Source of the DNA: Anas platyrhynchos
Taxonomy: Eukaryota > Chordata > Aves > Anseriformes > Anatidae
Direction: 5' to 3'
Assembly (NCBI RefSeq): GCF_047663525.1
Contig: NC_092597.1
Span: 16,700,501 to 16,764,500 of the forward strand
Length of the DNA stretch: 64,000 bases
In this document: piece after piece, positions 27,701 to 39,280 of the stretch
Layout of the letters: each line of letters starts with the position of its first letter
Numbering within the stretch: position 1 is the first letter of the stretch
Position numbers and translations under genes: made by a program
Notes under the pieces: generated by a model
Seen by the model: the letters and a program-made list of their open reading frames with translations, nothing else
What the model was told of the DNA's origin: nothing
The model's database searches: none

Positions 27701-28812
27701 AGTTACTTGGCTTTGGCAGAGAACTCCTCACCTATCATTTTGATTGTTTAACCACTGAACCTGCTGCAAAATATACCCTGGTATCAGTGGTAGAGGACAA
27801 GCTTTCACTGAAAGCCAAACAGGTACCTCGGGGTGGAAAGATGCTTTACAATATTCCTGCCTTGAGTCCTATTGCAGCATCACTCCGACAGCTAAAAATA
27901 AAAGCACACAAGTTGTCTATACCTGGGGTATTGCAGAGGATTTAAAATGTTGCTTGTCCTCCTTGATCCATTGAGGCCAGTTCAGATTCTGCTTCATGAG
28001 CTGCCCTTGCAGTAGGAGCAGGACAGAAGAAGGGAGGGAATGATTTCTGGGAGAAGGAGCCACAGCGGCTGTTGCAAGGCCAGTCATCAGCAAGGGTGAC
28101 TGAGAGCCCCCATTCTGAATTGTTGATCTCTGCAAAACCATTACAAGAAATGAAATGATAAAGCTGTGGGGGATTCATCCAGCTAGCAGAGCCTGACTTA
28201 GCCGGGAGTTATGAGCTATACATAAGGATGCCCTAATAGAAATGATAAGGTTTGTGTTAATAAATATGGCACACTAGATGATCTGATTCAAATAAGCACT
28301 CTTCTTTATTTAAATATTTATCGGAAGGAACCTATTTTGATCTTACTCACACTAAGGTGTGACCCAGGTAACAGACATAGAGACAAAACACTACCAAGCC
28401 ATGACTGTAACACTGTCTGGGGAAGATGACTACACATGGTATAGGGCAGCAGAGCTGGAGCATAACCCCTTTTTATGGCTGTTTGCTAAGGGGGAGGAAA
28501 AAAAAAAAGTGTTTTTGCTTATAAAGTGAGCACATTTGGTCTCACTGAGAGCCAGTAATCCTGCAGCTTGCAAGTGGCGTTTTTACTGAGTCACTTTTCA
28601 CAGCAGAACACCACTTGCAGTGTATTATTGGGGCTGTAAACATTTGTCTCAGCACTCCTATCTCGTTAACATTGCCACGAGTCAGGGAAGAGGTTTGCTA
28701 ACGCTGAGCTCTATGCCACAGGGCAAGCTTCTAGATCACACTTTGTCATCCAGCTCCGTTCCCTCGGAAGGTGACAGAAGTGCTCACAACTCCTTAGGGT
28801 GGAGGAAGCCCC

Positions 28813-28852
28813 TTTACAGGCCTGGTCCTGCATTTACAGGCCAGGTCCTGCA
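28813..28852. repeat. Tandem duplication, two 20-base units
   Basis: Units at 28813-28832 and 28833-28852 are adjacent and differ at one position (T versus A in the middle). This looks like a recent local duplication by replication slippage in otherwise unique sequence. Confidence 0.9.
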
Positions 28853-30261
28853 GCGGGGTGCTGCCTTTTTCCACTCAGGAGGATGCACTGACAGTGAAAC
28901 ACATACATGGGGCCACAGGACCAGGTCTTGAATCTGCAGGAAGGAAGAAATGTGATTGTGTGGATGTTTTTGGAAGAAAACAATGTCTCAGAGAGACATA
29001 ATAGCCAGCGAACCCTAATGTACCCAAAACTCCTACTGATTTCACCAGAGGCCGTGGTTAACGTAGAGCCTTATTTGGCAAGGCATTAATACAATAAAAT
29101 CCCAGTCTTTCCTTTGTTGAGCATCCAGCTGGATACCACTAACAGAAAACCTGACTACATCATGCGAGTGTGTTGTGTTTTACCTTCTAAGAGAGATTAG
29201 TTTCTATTAGATTACAAGTTAATTAACTATAAAGGTAGTTTATTGCTGTTACAATTACATCCAATTTTCCATCTGCAAAACATTACATACTGACAGAACT
29301 ATTTCTTCATTTACAAAAAGATTTTAGCCTTTTATAAAATCTACCATTTTAAACTCCTTTGGAGAACTACACAAGTTAATTTAGTATACTAAACGCTGCA
29401 AAGAATCTGGCCACGACAGAAGAGGAATCCACTCACAAGCTGGCTCTCCAGAAGTCATTAGGAAATGACAGAGGACAAACTAAAGAAGTTCTACACCAAT
29501 TTCCAAATTATATGAAGAGTAGCCTCTATCTGATGGTTAAAAAGGAAGAATATTTTCAGAAGAAAGCCCCTTGGAGCAAAGATCGATGCACGGGAAAATG
29601 AATCACCTCAAAGTGCAGTAACACAGTTTAATAGAATAATTTTACAGCCAGCAAGGCTTACTGTGAAAAAGAAGTGATTTGAAGAGACAGACTTGATAGA
29701 ACAGTCTTTCAGATTGCCTCACAAGTACTCAGTCTTTGGGGACTTCACCAAAACACACGTCTGAAGAATCATGAGTCCTACAGCTTTGTCATCTCTAGGG
29801 CAGATCTCCTTCTGATCCCCAGGGCCGTATAGGAGAAAAACAGGACCCAATAAACAAACACACACAAGTGCCCAAACCAATATCTCACCCTATAGCTGAA
29901 TTAGGCTACCCTATTAAAAATAGCACATAGGCCTGGCAGAGATCAATGCCCCAGTGCAGGACAAACAAACAGCACCACTGACTTCTGACCAAAAAAAAAA
30001 ATAGAAGAAAACAAATACTAGAGCTCTGACTCACATGCAGCTGGCAAATGGCTGAAGTGATGTTCATCTGAGTCAGCTCTTACCTGCTCCATCTCTGCTG
30101 GGCACGTGGCCGTGGACTCATTGCCACCAACAGCCCAGGCCTTGGCATCCTAGTGTGCCCCAAACCAGCTGAGTGGCACCATGAGTGGCACCGTAAGTGG
30201 CAGTTCTCCTGGCAAGCCTCCTTGGGAAGGCAAAAGACAGACACCTGACTGTAATGCTCTA

Positions 30262-30350
30262 ATTTCCTCTATTTTAGAAGTGGGGAAGTGAGTCACAGAG
30301 AGGCCAGAAGCTCTGTCAAGGTCATGCAGGAAAGCTTTGGCATGAGATGC
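30262..30350 (-). mobile_element. MIR-like SINE fossil
   Basis: The + strand reads ATTTTAGAAGTGGGGAAG, then GTCACAGAGAGGCCAGAAG, then CAAGGTCATGCAGG. In order and spacing this matches the reverse complement of the well-known 3' half of the MIR SINE (ATTTTACAGATGAGGAAACTG, GGCACAGAGAGGTTAAG, CAAGGTCACACAG). The element would lie on the minus strand, heavily diverged and truncated, as expected for a family that amplified before the split of birds and mammals. A second GGGGAAACTGAAACTTGGAG segment at about 30398-30417 may be part of another copy or a rearranged piece. The call is by eye against a remembered consensus. Confidence 0.5.
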
Positions 30351-30689
30351 AAATGTTTGCTGAATCAACAAATCTTTTGGAGAAGCCCTTCCCGCAGACG
30401 GGGAAACTGAAACTTGGAGACCCGAAGGTTTCTGCCAGACCATGTGAATGCTGACTTTTATACAGGGTATAAAGACTTTAGATTTTGTGGCTTGCCACCT
30501 TTTGTAGAGAGCCCTGGTCCCTGCCAAGACATTCAGCTGCCGATGGAGTTGTGCTGCCCGGAGACAGCAACTCCCCCAGTCCCCGTAGGCAGCCAGAGAA
30601 ACGAACTCCTTTTGGAGCTGCACTGGCCATTTATTAGCTCGAGAATATAAAGGCTGGATGTAAAGCAAACTAATTACTTCTGAAGGGGC

Positions 30690-31500
30690 CTTTTTGGAGC
30701 TGAGTCGTAAGTTGCAAAATAGATTGGGAATGGCTGCTTATTGTCAAGCCTCCAGAAGGAGATTAAGGGCAAAGGAGAGCCAAGGATGTTGCTATTATTT
30801 ACGTTGCTTGAGCACTGGTCACTGGATATGCATTTCTCATTAGGTGATTAACAGTTATCTAGCACATGGAGCAAATAAAAACCTTGTCTAACTCAGTCAG
30901 CCTATTCTCTCTTTAGTTTTGCTGCACTAAATCACATGAAACTGGCTATTTACCGTCACTCCTTAGTATCATTCATCTGCTGTGATGTCATATTTCAAAA
31001 TCAGGAATCATTAAGAAAACATAAGAGGTCTTTTAACTAAAGTTCTTTTCCCTTGAAAATCAATAACTTTGGGCTTCATTTAGCTCCCTGTAGATAGATT
31101 CATGTCCCCGCACAGATGAAGTTACCAAAATCAATAGAGCTTTGCGGAGGCAGGGGGGTCAGCCTGTGCAGAGCTCCTCTGACTTCATGAGCAAAGCACT
31201 CGCTGCTGGGTCCAAGCTTCCATCTGCATTTGGGTTTAAAAAGGTTTCTCGGCGCTAGAATAAACTATGAAAGCCTTTGATTAAGTCATTATGATGCATA
31301 ATTCCCTGGCACGCCAAGAATCTAGTCCCAAATTGATACAAAGGCAAGTCTGCGAAGGATGAATGGGCGCTCTGGGGTTTTGTTGTGAAAACTCAAAATG
31401 ACGTATGCTGAACTGCTGGTGCGGAGTTTAGTTGTTGTTGCTACTGATAGCCATTAAAGTGCCTTGCCAACGAAATGCAGTCATAATGAAGTACTATCAT
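30690..31500. promoter_or_regulatory. Possible distal regulatory block (motif-rich non-coding DNA)
   Basis: Unique, non-repetitive, non-coding sequence with several transcription-factor-like words close together: CCTTTGATTA (TCF/LEF type) and ATGCATAATT (POU-like) near 31275-31305, and TGACGTA (CRE-like) near 31399-31405, plus several TAATGA/TTAATT-type AT-rich words. It lies about 7-8 kb upstream of BCL2A1. Motif density by eye is weak evidence; conservation across birds would be the real test. Confidence 0.2.
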
Positions 31501-34500
31501 GGTCCTGCTCCCACTGCTTCATGAAGTCAGTGAGCTTTGGGCAGGCTCAACACTTCTCCCCATGCTCATGAACAGGGACAGGAGACTCCTTGTGGGTTTA
31601 ACAGGTGAAAGAGCCAGCAGCAAGCAATCCATGTCCTGTCTGGGGCATCCAGGTGTTGCTTTACCGTCTATAACAATCAGCACAAACTATTGATTGTTTG
31701 AAAGGGTGTAGAAGAGCTCAGCTTTCTGAAAGGCAGAGCATTTTGGGGTCTGAGCAATCATCGGTGTTAGCATCATTACTGACATGCTTCTAGTTTCTGT
31801 GTAGGCTTAATTCTGTGCAGGCTTTGGGTGAACCAAAGGCTTTATACACAGACATTACAATGAACTGATGCACAAATGTGGTTCAAAGTACTGAATGCTG
31901 TGAAGATATATGATTAAAAAATGAGCTCAAAAGCAAAATTCCTTCTGCTGTGGTCAAAGGATGGCAGCAGGTCTGGATAACTAGTCATGGTAGCATCAGC
32001 TTCCTTCACAGTTATTTAATAGGTCGTCATTTCACTTAAAAAGATTGAGGGGCTAGTAATACATGCTCAGACAGCACGGTAATGAATGTGGTATAAATAC
32101 CTGGAGAGACAGATTAGCCAGCTATTTCTGCTCACAGTCTCCTCCGAGGAGCACAAAAATGCCATCTCAGCAGGCCTTTTTTGGAGGATCACAAAATCAT
32201 AACAAACATGGGGATAAAAATATACCATGGGAGCTACAGCTAATTTCTTGCTACAATTTGCAGCAATTTACACGTAATCATTGTGGGTTTGAAAATACTG
32301 CACAATGCCAACAGCAGAGTGTGTGCTGACATGGTGCAGATCAGCATGAGAAAGACACTTTGGATTAAAAGCCCCCCTAGAATAGTTGTATGGGACGTTA
32401 GGTTTGTGAGTTCTCCCCAGCACTTGGCTTATGCAGGACATTTTTATTCTACTATATACAGTCTAACTCCTTACGCTATAGGTGGATGGAATGAATTTCA
32501 TACCAAATGCTTTCACACTCCAGAAAAGTCCTACCAGATTGCAATGTAGTCTGTCTTCCTGGTACGTTAGGTGAAAGGCTTTTTTTAAAAAAAATAAAGC
32601 TGAAAACAGCAGGCACTAGCACCACAACGTTTTCATGCAAATACATATTTGAAGAAGTAATAAAATTTTGGTAGAAATACTGAATTAGGGTTCAGAAACA
32701 TATTTTAATATAAATATTTATTTTGAGCATATGAGGCTTGCTAAAATCACATTACACATTCATGTCATTAAACATAATTTCGTTCAAAGCAGATCTGGAT
32801 TGATTATAAAAGAGGAAAATATCTGCATACTGTAAAGATGTATTTCAGTTCATTTTTATAACTTGAAATAATTCAAGGCAATTTGCAAAGGGAATAAAAA
32901 TAAATGCACTCCCTTACTGGACCCTGTATATAAAACAAAATAAGGACGAGTTACAAACCTCCATGAAGAATGATTTATAGCTGAAATACTAGTGTTGCTA
33001 CAGCCTTCTTTTATAGGGTCATGAACAGAGGGGATATCATAAAAGGTGGACTAAAATGATTTATTAGAAGGGTACATTATCTTCTACAGGAGAGATATTT
33101 AACCTATGAATCACTAATACTTGACCCAGTGCAAAGGTTTCTGGTATTAACAGGAGCAGATGCAGGCTTGATTTGAAGGAGGGAGAAGTGGGGAAGCAAA
33201 CGTGCTCCTGGGAGAGCTGATGCAGAGGACTGCAAGGGTCTGAGACATCCAGGTAGCTTGCACCTGGTGAAGTGAACTTGAATTTTAAAGCAATTTATTT
33301 TAAAAACATGAGATACGTAAACTTCTTTTGTAAAACCACATAGAAAATAATTTAAGAGCACTCTTGACTCCTTTAATCTGTTAATCACCTTTTTGAGCAG
33401 CTACATTTTTTTTGGAAGGCACCTAAAGGAACCAGGCACATATATCCTCTTTACGCCCAGCAACAACTTTTTACTTCAATCTTGTTTGTGTTTTGAAAAC
33501 CGCAACCACTGGGGCTCTCTGTATGCTATGTAAGGCTTGGCTATGTGACTGAAGTGCTGTGCAACCACATTTTAAATGTCACCACGATTTAAAGTATCTT
33601 TAAAGCATCGACGCGGCTGATGTTGAATGCCTGTCTCCCCTGATCCCATTACGTCCCAAGACACAGGTTTAAACCAAAGCTGCGGATCAATACACAAATG
33701 GACTTTGCACATGCTCATGTTGCACCTGCTATAACAGTGAACCAAAAGCCAAGAGCACTCTTGCCTTGTGGGAATGTGGGACACATAACGTTTTGGTTAT
33801 CCTATTGAGGCATGAACCTTTGACTTATTATTTCATGAATATTCCCAAGCAGCCCTTTTATTTAGCTTCTGGGAGCAAGTATTTTCAGCAATGAAGTTGG
33901 CTTCAGCCTGAAGTGCTCCTGCTGGGATCTGCAAGATCTTGCTAAGTTTCTACCTAGAGTTGTTCGTGCTCCATTGTCCTGGAGGCTTAGGGAGCCTGAC
34001 TTTTCCATGGCTCACTGCTGACAAGCGCCGATGACTTGTTCAAATTATCCTAATCCTGGATAAACATTTGGAAAGGCATGTGAGAACAAAACATGTGTCC
34101 ACACACATGCACATGATGACAAATGGCACATGCATCGTGGAGCAACGTGCTCGGCTGCCCCCTTGACTCATGATGTTGAGAGAGGTTGGATCAAGGCAAG
34201 TTGTGAGCTGTTACCAGAGGAAGTGGTGAGGCAGTGGCTGGCCCCGAATAGCACAGCCATCCTGCCCCTCGCTGTACTCCCCTCACATCACTCCAGGGGT
34301 CAGGACGGCCTCTCAGAGAATTCTTCTCATGCTTAGTCAATGGAGAGCCGCAGTGTGCATCTTCACCTGAAAGATCCTCCCAAATATACTGCATGGTACT
34401 TTGAGAGCAGGAGAGAGCCCGTGACATATTGCTCAGCCCTCTGCCATTCAGGACTGCACTACAGCTCAACAGAAAGCAGTTGGAGCTACTTGTTTTAGCT

Positions 34501-35982
34501 TTCCAACTGGTTCTGAATCTCTCAGTTGGCCCAGAGGATGCAAAAAAAAATAGCTGCCCCCTCCAATCCTTCCTGGAGCTTGTCTTCTGTGCTACATCAG
34601 CACCTCCTGAGGCACACAGGATATAAGCTGGCTCTAAATCTCTCTTTCAGTTGCCACAGAATTTGAGAGCCAGGATCCTGCTACAGATATTCCCTATCAC
34701 ATTTCTATCCCAGAAACATTAGGAGATGGGAAGGAGCTTTATACGATGAACTGCTCCCCAAACTTCTTACGGAGATAAGCTTCCCAAGCTCTGGGCTAAA
34801 GATCTTGGCTGATAACGAGTCAGGCGACCTAGCATCATTGATTAATTTAGATCATTACCCGTGATGAGTCCCAGTGCTGCAGTATTTCAGCTCTTTGCTG
34901 CACACAGGATCTAAAGCACCGCGAGCTGGTGCTGGAGACACCCGAGTGCCCGAGCCTTGTGCCTGCAGCCAAGCCGGCTGCGACTAGGTGGCAGCACTCC
35001 ACTGGGCAAAGCAGCCCAGGGATTATCCCAACAAACCGCAGCTCACAGAAAGCCGGCTTGCATATTCCAAACTGTAGGGGAATGGAGGGTAAATAAAAGT
35101 CATCAAAGCCTCCCGAATTCTTGTATCAGGGCTGTGCGGGACAGCTGGAAAGTTACAAGTGAACCGAGCGATGAAATCCAATGCTGCATGAAAATTGTCC
35201 GGGTTTGGACATGAGAAACTGAAGAAAAACTGAAAAATTCTGCAAGGACTTTCTCAAGGCCTCAAACTGTTCCTCCAGACAAAGCCTGTCTGCCTTAGAG
35301 AGTTCACTGTTCCCAAATTTACCTGGGACTTGAACAACTCTGGCAAGGCAGATGCAGCACAAATAGCTCAGTGAAGCTGAGCTATTGCCATTTTGCCATT
35401 TTGGCTTAATTTGGTCTGAAATAAGATGAGACAACATTATCTCATACGAGTCCATTTTATGAAAATCTGTCAACTCAGTTCCCATCTGTTCTAGAAAATA
35501 AGCCTTTTCAGGTTAGGGGAGGATGTGGAGCTAGCTCTGCAGAGCACAGATTTAAATTAAAGTATTTGAAGCACCTTCCTATGCCAGGTAGCAAGGAGAG
35601 GGTTTGCATTTGAGTTTCCATGTCAAGCTGGTTTCTATTTCAAACCTATTATCAAAAATTATCCTATATAAAAGAGAGAGTACATACAGATAAGAGGAAA
35701 AGAAGAAAGAAGTAGTGCTCTGTATGAGAGCTCACTGCAGGCAGCACTGTGGAGAAACAGCAGGTAGGAAGAAGAGCAGAGATTCATTAAGTTTGAGGTA
35801 TTCACTTAAAACTACAAAATGTGAATAAAATCTGGCAGGAGAAAGGAAGGCACAGCCTCATGTACAAAATGAGAATCGGAGCATTACAGTGGCACGATGC
35901 AGGCAAGAGATCCTAAAGTTGACTTCTTGTTTTGCTCAGAGCTGAACAGGAGAGCTGGAGAAGACTGCTCTGGTCTGACCTT

Positions 35983-36060
35983 TTATATATATATATGTAT
36001 ATATATATAAACACCTTATATATATGTATACACACACATATACACATACATATATATTTA
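35983..36060. repeat. (TA)n/(CA)n compound microsatellite
   Basis: TA dinucleotide stretches interrupted by GTATA, followed by CACACACATATACACATACATATA. Likely length-polymorphic. Confidence 0.95.
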
Positions 36061-36769
36061 ACCTGTCAGGGCTACTAAACATCCTGCACTTAGAATCACA
36101 CCCGCCACCACACACTGTTGCAAATACATCTAACACTGAGGCTGATGGAGCAGGGGCACCTTCAGCAGCTCCATCCCCAGTTCTGGTCACCAGTGTCACA
36201 GCTGCTGTTCGAGATGTCTGCTCCGAGCTGCCACCCCGCTCCTGAGAGCTGAGCATGAGCTTCACCTTTCAGCCCTGTAGGAGATCAATGGGCTGGAAGT
36301 GGCAGTGTTTGTACCAAAACCACCAAGATATTAACACTGATTTCTTTCTATAATGGCGACATATTCATAGCCTTATTTCATCAGCCTCCTCAGAATCCTA
36401 AATGCTCCACTAATGAAGAAATATCTGCCTCTGCCTCTGCTCTGATGCTGCAGGTGGTGAAGAAAGCAAAACCTGTCTCTGTAGGTATTGTTCACTGTTC
36501 CCATATTCAACTATTACTTACATTCACAATGAATACAAACAGCTTTTCATTAATCAATTATTAAGAGAGTCAGGAGTGAGTTATAACTTAATAGATGGTG
36601 CTATGTAAAAAGGGTTCTTGGGATTTTTCCTTGAGTACCGATGTTAGCCCTGTTTGCAGCAGGCACTTGACAGGAGGGAAGCTGTCTGGGTACAGCATTT
36701 TCACTCCTTTCTCCCAGAAATTTCTGTCCAGAGTTAGCTGAGTTGGGAAGAGGTGAGAGCTGTCACATC

Positions 36770-36830
36770 CTTCTCTTCTTTTCTTCTTTTTTTTTTTTTT
36801 TTTCCTTTTCTCATTTTATTTTCATTTGCA
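36770..36830. repeat. T-rich pyrimidine tract
   Basis: A TTCTTTTC-type pyrimidine stretch containing an uninterrupted run of about 17 T, followed by more T-rich sequence. No retroelement body is visible. Confidence 0.85.
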
Positions 36831-38123
36831 TTCCTCATAAAAATGTTGGCAGTTTGCTGAAATCACCGAACATAACAAAGGCAAAGACAGCCTAATAGCT
36901 CTGCCAGAGCAGCAGCTGCAGGTATTGGATAGAGGACACCTCTGAACTTCCAAAATGAGCTTCGGTAAGAAGGCGTGCATGTGGAGGGGAGAGCTAGCTT
37001 CCCACCCCAGCCCATTCCCAGCCCTAGAATTTCATGCTGCCCTGGGGGGAGCATCTAAAACATGAGCTCTTCCAGCTCATACCACCCTCCTAAATTCATT
37101 CTCACCCAAGGGTGAATGTGGCACCAGACACCTCCTTCTTGGCTTCCAACAGAAAGCGAGGCAAATGGTAATGGAGTTTCCCACTAACTAAAGGGACTAA
37201 TGTCTGTGCTACGCTGGTGATACCTTGAGGTTTCGAACCCCGCTGTGTGTGGAAGATGACTGTGTCACTCTGAACCTGGTTCACCTCATACGGAAGAAAA
37301 ACCCTGCGAAGGAAGTGGAAAGTACGCTTTTGTAATTAATGGGTTTCTGCAAAACTCTGATGTCAGAGCAGCAGCATACGCAATTTGAGGGGGCTAAGTA
37401 GGGCTAGCAATACACTGACAGCATGGTTGTGTTGCAGTTTGAGATTTGCCTGATGCTCCAGGAAGATCAGGTTGCCTCAGGAGAAGTGGATTTGTCAGGA
37501 AAAGGGAGGGCTGGAGACCTCTGCTTCTTCTCCCCGAAAACAACTGCTTGACCAGAAATTTGGATTGCAGAGCAACCATTGTAGGCATCGTGATGCTTTT
37601 TTGTTATCTGTCACGAAAGGATCAGATGGTATTACACATCACTAGCTTGGCCCCATATTTTCAGCCTCGTGTTCTGACATGCTGACTGCATTAGCATTGT
37701 CTTTTATACTAATATTGTTTTTCACACCAGAACTCCCTGTGGGGGAAGCAAATCCTTGAAGCCATTCACTCAAATCTTCAAAGAAGGACCTTGAAGAGCA
37801 CTCACAGGGAGAGTGTGGGAAACTTCGGACCAGGGAATAATGCTACAAAGCTGGCTTTCCCCTTTTCCCATCCATACATGCACCACTGTTGTGTTCCCAC
37901 TTCTAGCTGTTATATAAATCTCCCTGCATGATGAAAAAAGGTCTATCCATTTTTCCATACTCTTGGAAACTCCCACCAGTTTCTTCCAAAATTTGTGAAG
38001 CAGAGGTAACCCATAAACCTGCAATACAGATTGCAGCTTTAGCCACTGGCTCTGAAGATTGAGGTGAGGGAAGCTGGGGATTAGAGCAGCCTGCAAGTTC
38101 CTACAGCATGCAGCTTTTCAGGC

Positions 38124-38143
38124 TTTTTTTTTTTTTTTTTTTT
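38124..38143. repeat. T20 homopolymer upstream of BCL2A1
   Basis: An uninterrupted T run about 400 bases before the BCL2A1 start codon, followed by CCAG. It resembles a polypyrimidine tract plus AG, but no exon evidence follows. Confidence 0.9.
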
Positions 38144-38340
38144 CCAGCTAAATGCTTAACCTTTGCTAGCAAACACCTCTCTTAAATGCCAGATCTTTGC
38201 AAGTGTTACATAGCAAAAGTCCCTAGGAATTGACAATTTACACTGCTTAAGAAATGTGGTAAGTGGTGTTTTTAGTTGTAGAATCGTACTATTTATAAAA
38301 ATAATAAATCACTCAAGATTTGTTTCCTCCCCCGAGCAGA

Positions 38341-38430
38341 CTTTTTTTTCTTTCACTTCCGCTTTGACATATTCCACAACCCACACGATAATTGACTACA
38401 CTTTTACAGGAACTTCCGTGGTAAAATAAA
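38341..38430 (+). promoter_or_regulatory. BCL2A1 proximal promoter with ETS-IRF composite, kappaB-like and TATA-like elements
   Basis: On the minus strand 38351-38360 reads GGAAGTGAAA, an exact match to the ETS-IRF composite element pattern GGAANNGAAA bound by PU.1/SpiB with IRF4/IRF8. Positions 38409-38417 read GGAACTTCC, a palindromic kappaB-like half-site pair. An AT-rich TAAAATAAA at 38422-38430 could serve as a TATA-like element, placing transcription start near 38450-38460. Mammalian BCL2A1 is a known NF-kappaB target expressed in lymphoid and myeloid cells, so these motifs are functionally plausible. No transcript start is directly visible. Confidence 0.5.
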
Positions 38431-38469
38431 AAAAATTCCATCTAAAACCGAAGATACAAAGCTGTGTGC

Positions 38470-38574
38470 ATGTCTTGTGGCTGCTCATTATTGACCCTGA
38501 TTAAGAGCGGTGCACTGCTCTCTGAGCTTCATACTAAATGGAAACTGCTGAGTTCTATTACGTTTATTATTTAG
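38470..38574 (+). other. Upstream ORF overlapping the BCL2A1 start
   Basis: An ATG at 38470 opens a 34-codon frame that ends with TAG at 38572-38574. It is out of frame with BCL2A1 and overlaps the first 12 BCL2A1 codons. The sequence around this ATG is a poor Kozak match (T at -3, T at +4). If transcription starts upstream of 38470, ribosomes that initiate here would miss the BCL2A1 start, which itself has T at -3 and G at +4. It could dampen translation; no claim is made for a peptide product. Confidence 0.35.
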
Positions 38575-38957
38575 CTCAAGATTATCTGCAATATGTGCTT
38601 CAGGAATCACATCTTGGACCAGCGCAAACCAGAGTTGCTCATGTCTTGCGAAACATTGCATCTTCGCTGCAAGATCAAACAGAGGAGGCTCTCAGACCCT
38701 TCCTGGACAGGATTGATATCAGTTCTGTAGATGTTGCCAAGAGAATTTTCAATGGTGTCATGGATGAAAAATTTGCTGATGGAAATACTAATTGGGGAAG
38801 AATTACGACCATATTTACTTTTGGGGGTCTTCTCACTAAGAAGCTTCAAGAACATGGAGTTCAGCTCACTGGAGAGAAGAAGGAGCAGATCTCTTATTTC
38901 ATCACAGAGTACATCATAAACAACAAAGCCGAATGGATAGATGCAAATGGTGGCTGG
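38538..38957 (+). CDS. BCL2A1: BCL-2-related protein A1, coding exon 1 (BH1, BH3 and first part of BH2)
   Basis: This exon encodes residues 1-140 of a BCL-2 family survival protein that holds pro-apoptotic BH3 proteins (such as BIM, NOXA, BID) and BAK at the mitochondrial outer membrane. It begins METAEFYYVYYLAQDYLQYVL, matching the A1/BFL-1 amino end (human A1 has a YIYRLAQDYLQCVL equivalent). A BH3-like helix (VAHVLRNIASSLQDQ) lies at about residues 33-47. BH1, with the hallmark NWGR, lies at about 75-98. The exon ends inside BH2 at the Trp of NGGW. A GTAAGT donor follows at 38958, phase 0; an intron right after this BH2 Trp is conserved across the BCL-2 family. The start is fixed by homology. 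The total product is 172 residues, near the human 175. It is on the same strand as MTHFS, as in mammals. Confidence 0.95.
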
Positions 38958-39165
38958 GTAAGTTGCAGTTCAGAATCTTCTAATTTTTCCCCAAAATATA
39001 GAGTCAGAGATTTTTCTTAATTAAGTGGTGGCTTAGTTTATGATGTCTGTAACGTCTGCTTGAGACTTACAGAGAAAGCTTTGCTTCTGCTTTAAAAGGG
39101 AAAATACTAAAAGACATCCTTCTTTTGAAAAAGGCACTTCCTGTTAACAGTCAAAACCCTACAGT

Positions 39166-39280
39166 TAATCATAGGATTGTACGATAATTCAGGTTTAGAG
39201 AGACATTAGGAAATCATCTAGTGCAACCTCCTGCTCCAAGCAGGTTAAACAAAGCGTTCCATCAGAGCTTTCCACTATTA
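39166..39280 (-). mobile_element. CR1 LINE remnant, antisense, in the BCL2A1 intron
   Basis: The + strand reads ATCATAGGATTGTACGATAATTCAGG, interrupted, then TTAGGAAATCATCTAGTGCAACCTCCTGCTCCAAGCAGG in pieces. This is the reverse complement of the CR1 3' end (consensus elements CCTGCTTGGAGCAGG, GGTTGCACTAGATGA, CCTGAATT, ATTCTATGAT). The element therefore points to the minus strand. It is diverged and only the 3' tail is clear; the left part of the element (higher coordinates, to perhaps 39350) is too degraded to bound. Confidence 0.75.

Larger units (their letters stand above)
24001..38300. other. Gene desert, right half, up to the BCL2A1 promoter
   Basis: No exon or RNA gene was recognised. 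It contains a near-perfect tandem duplication near 28.8 kb, a MIR-like fossil near 30.3 kb, a possible regulatory block at 30.7-31.5 kb, a TA/CA microsatellite near 36 kb, a T-rich tract near 36.77-36.83 kb and a T20 run just upstream of BCL2A1. Distal BCL2A1 regulatory elements could lie here, but nothing proves it. Confidence 0.5.

Noticed and set aside
30150..30668. 172-codon minus-strand open frame
   Set aside because: Overlaps the MIR-like fossil and a + strand frame; no recognisable domain.
32092..32099. Perfect TATAAATA box
   Set aside because: No exon, CpG island, start signature or LTR boundary around it; such words occur by chance in AT-rich DNA.
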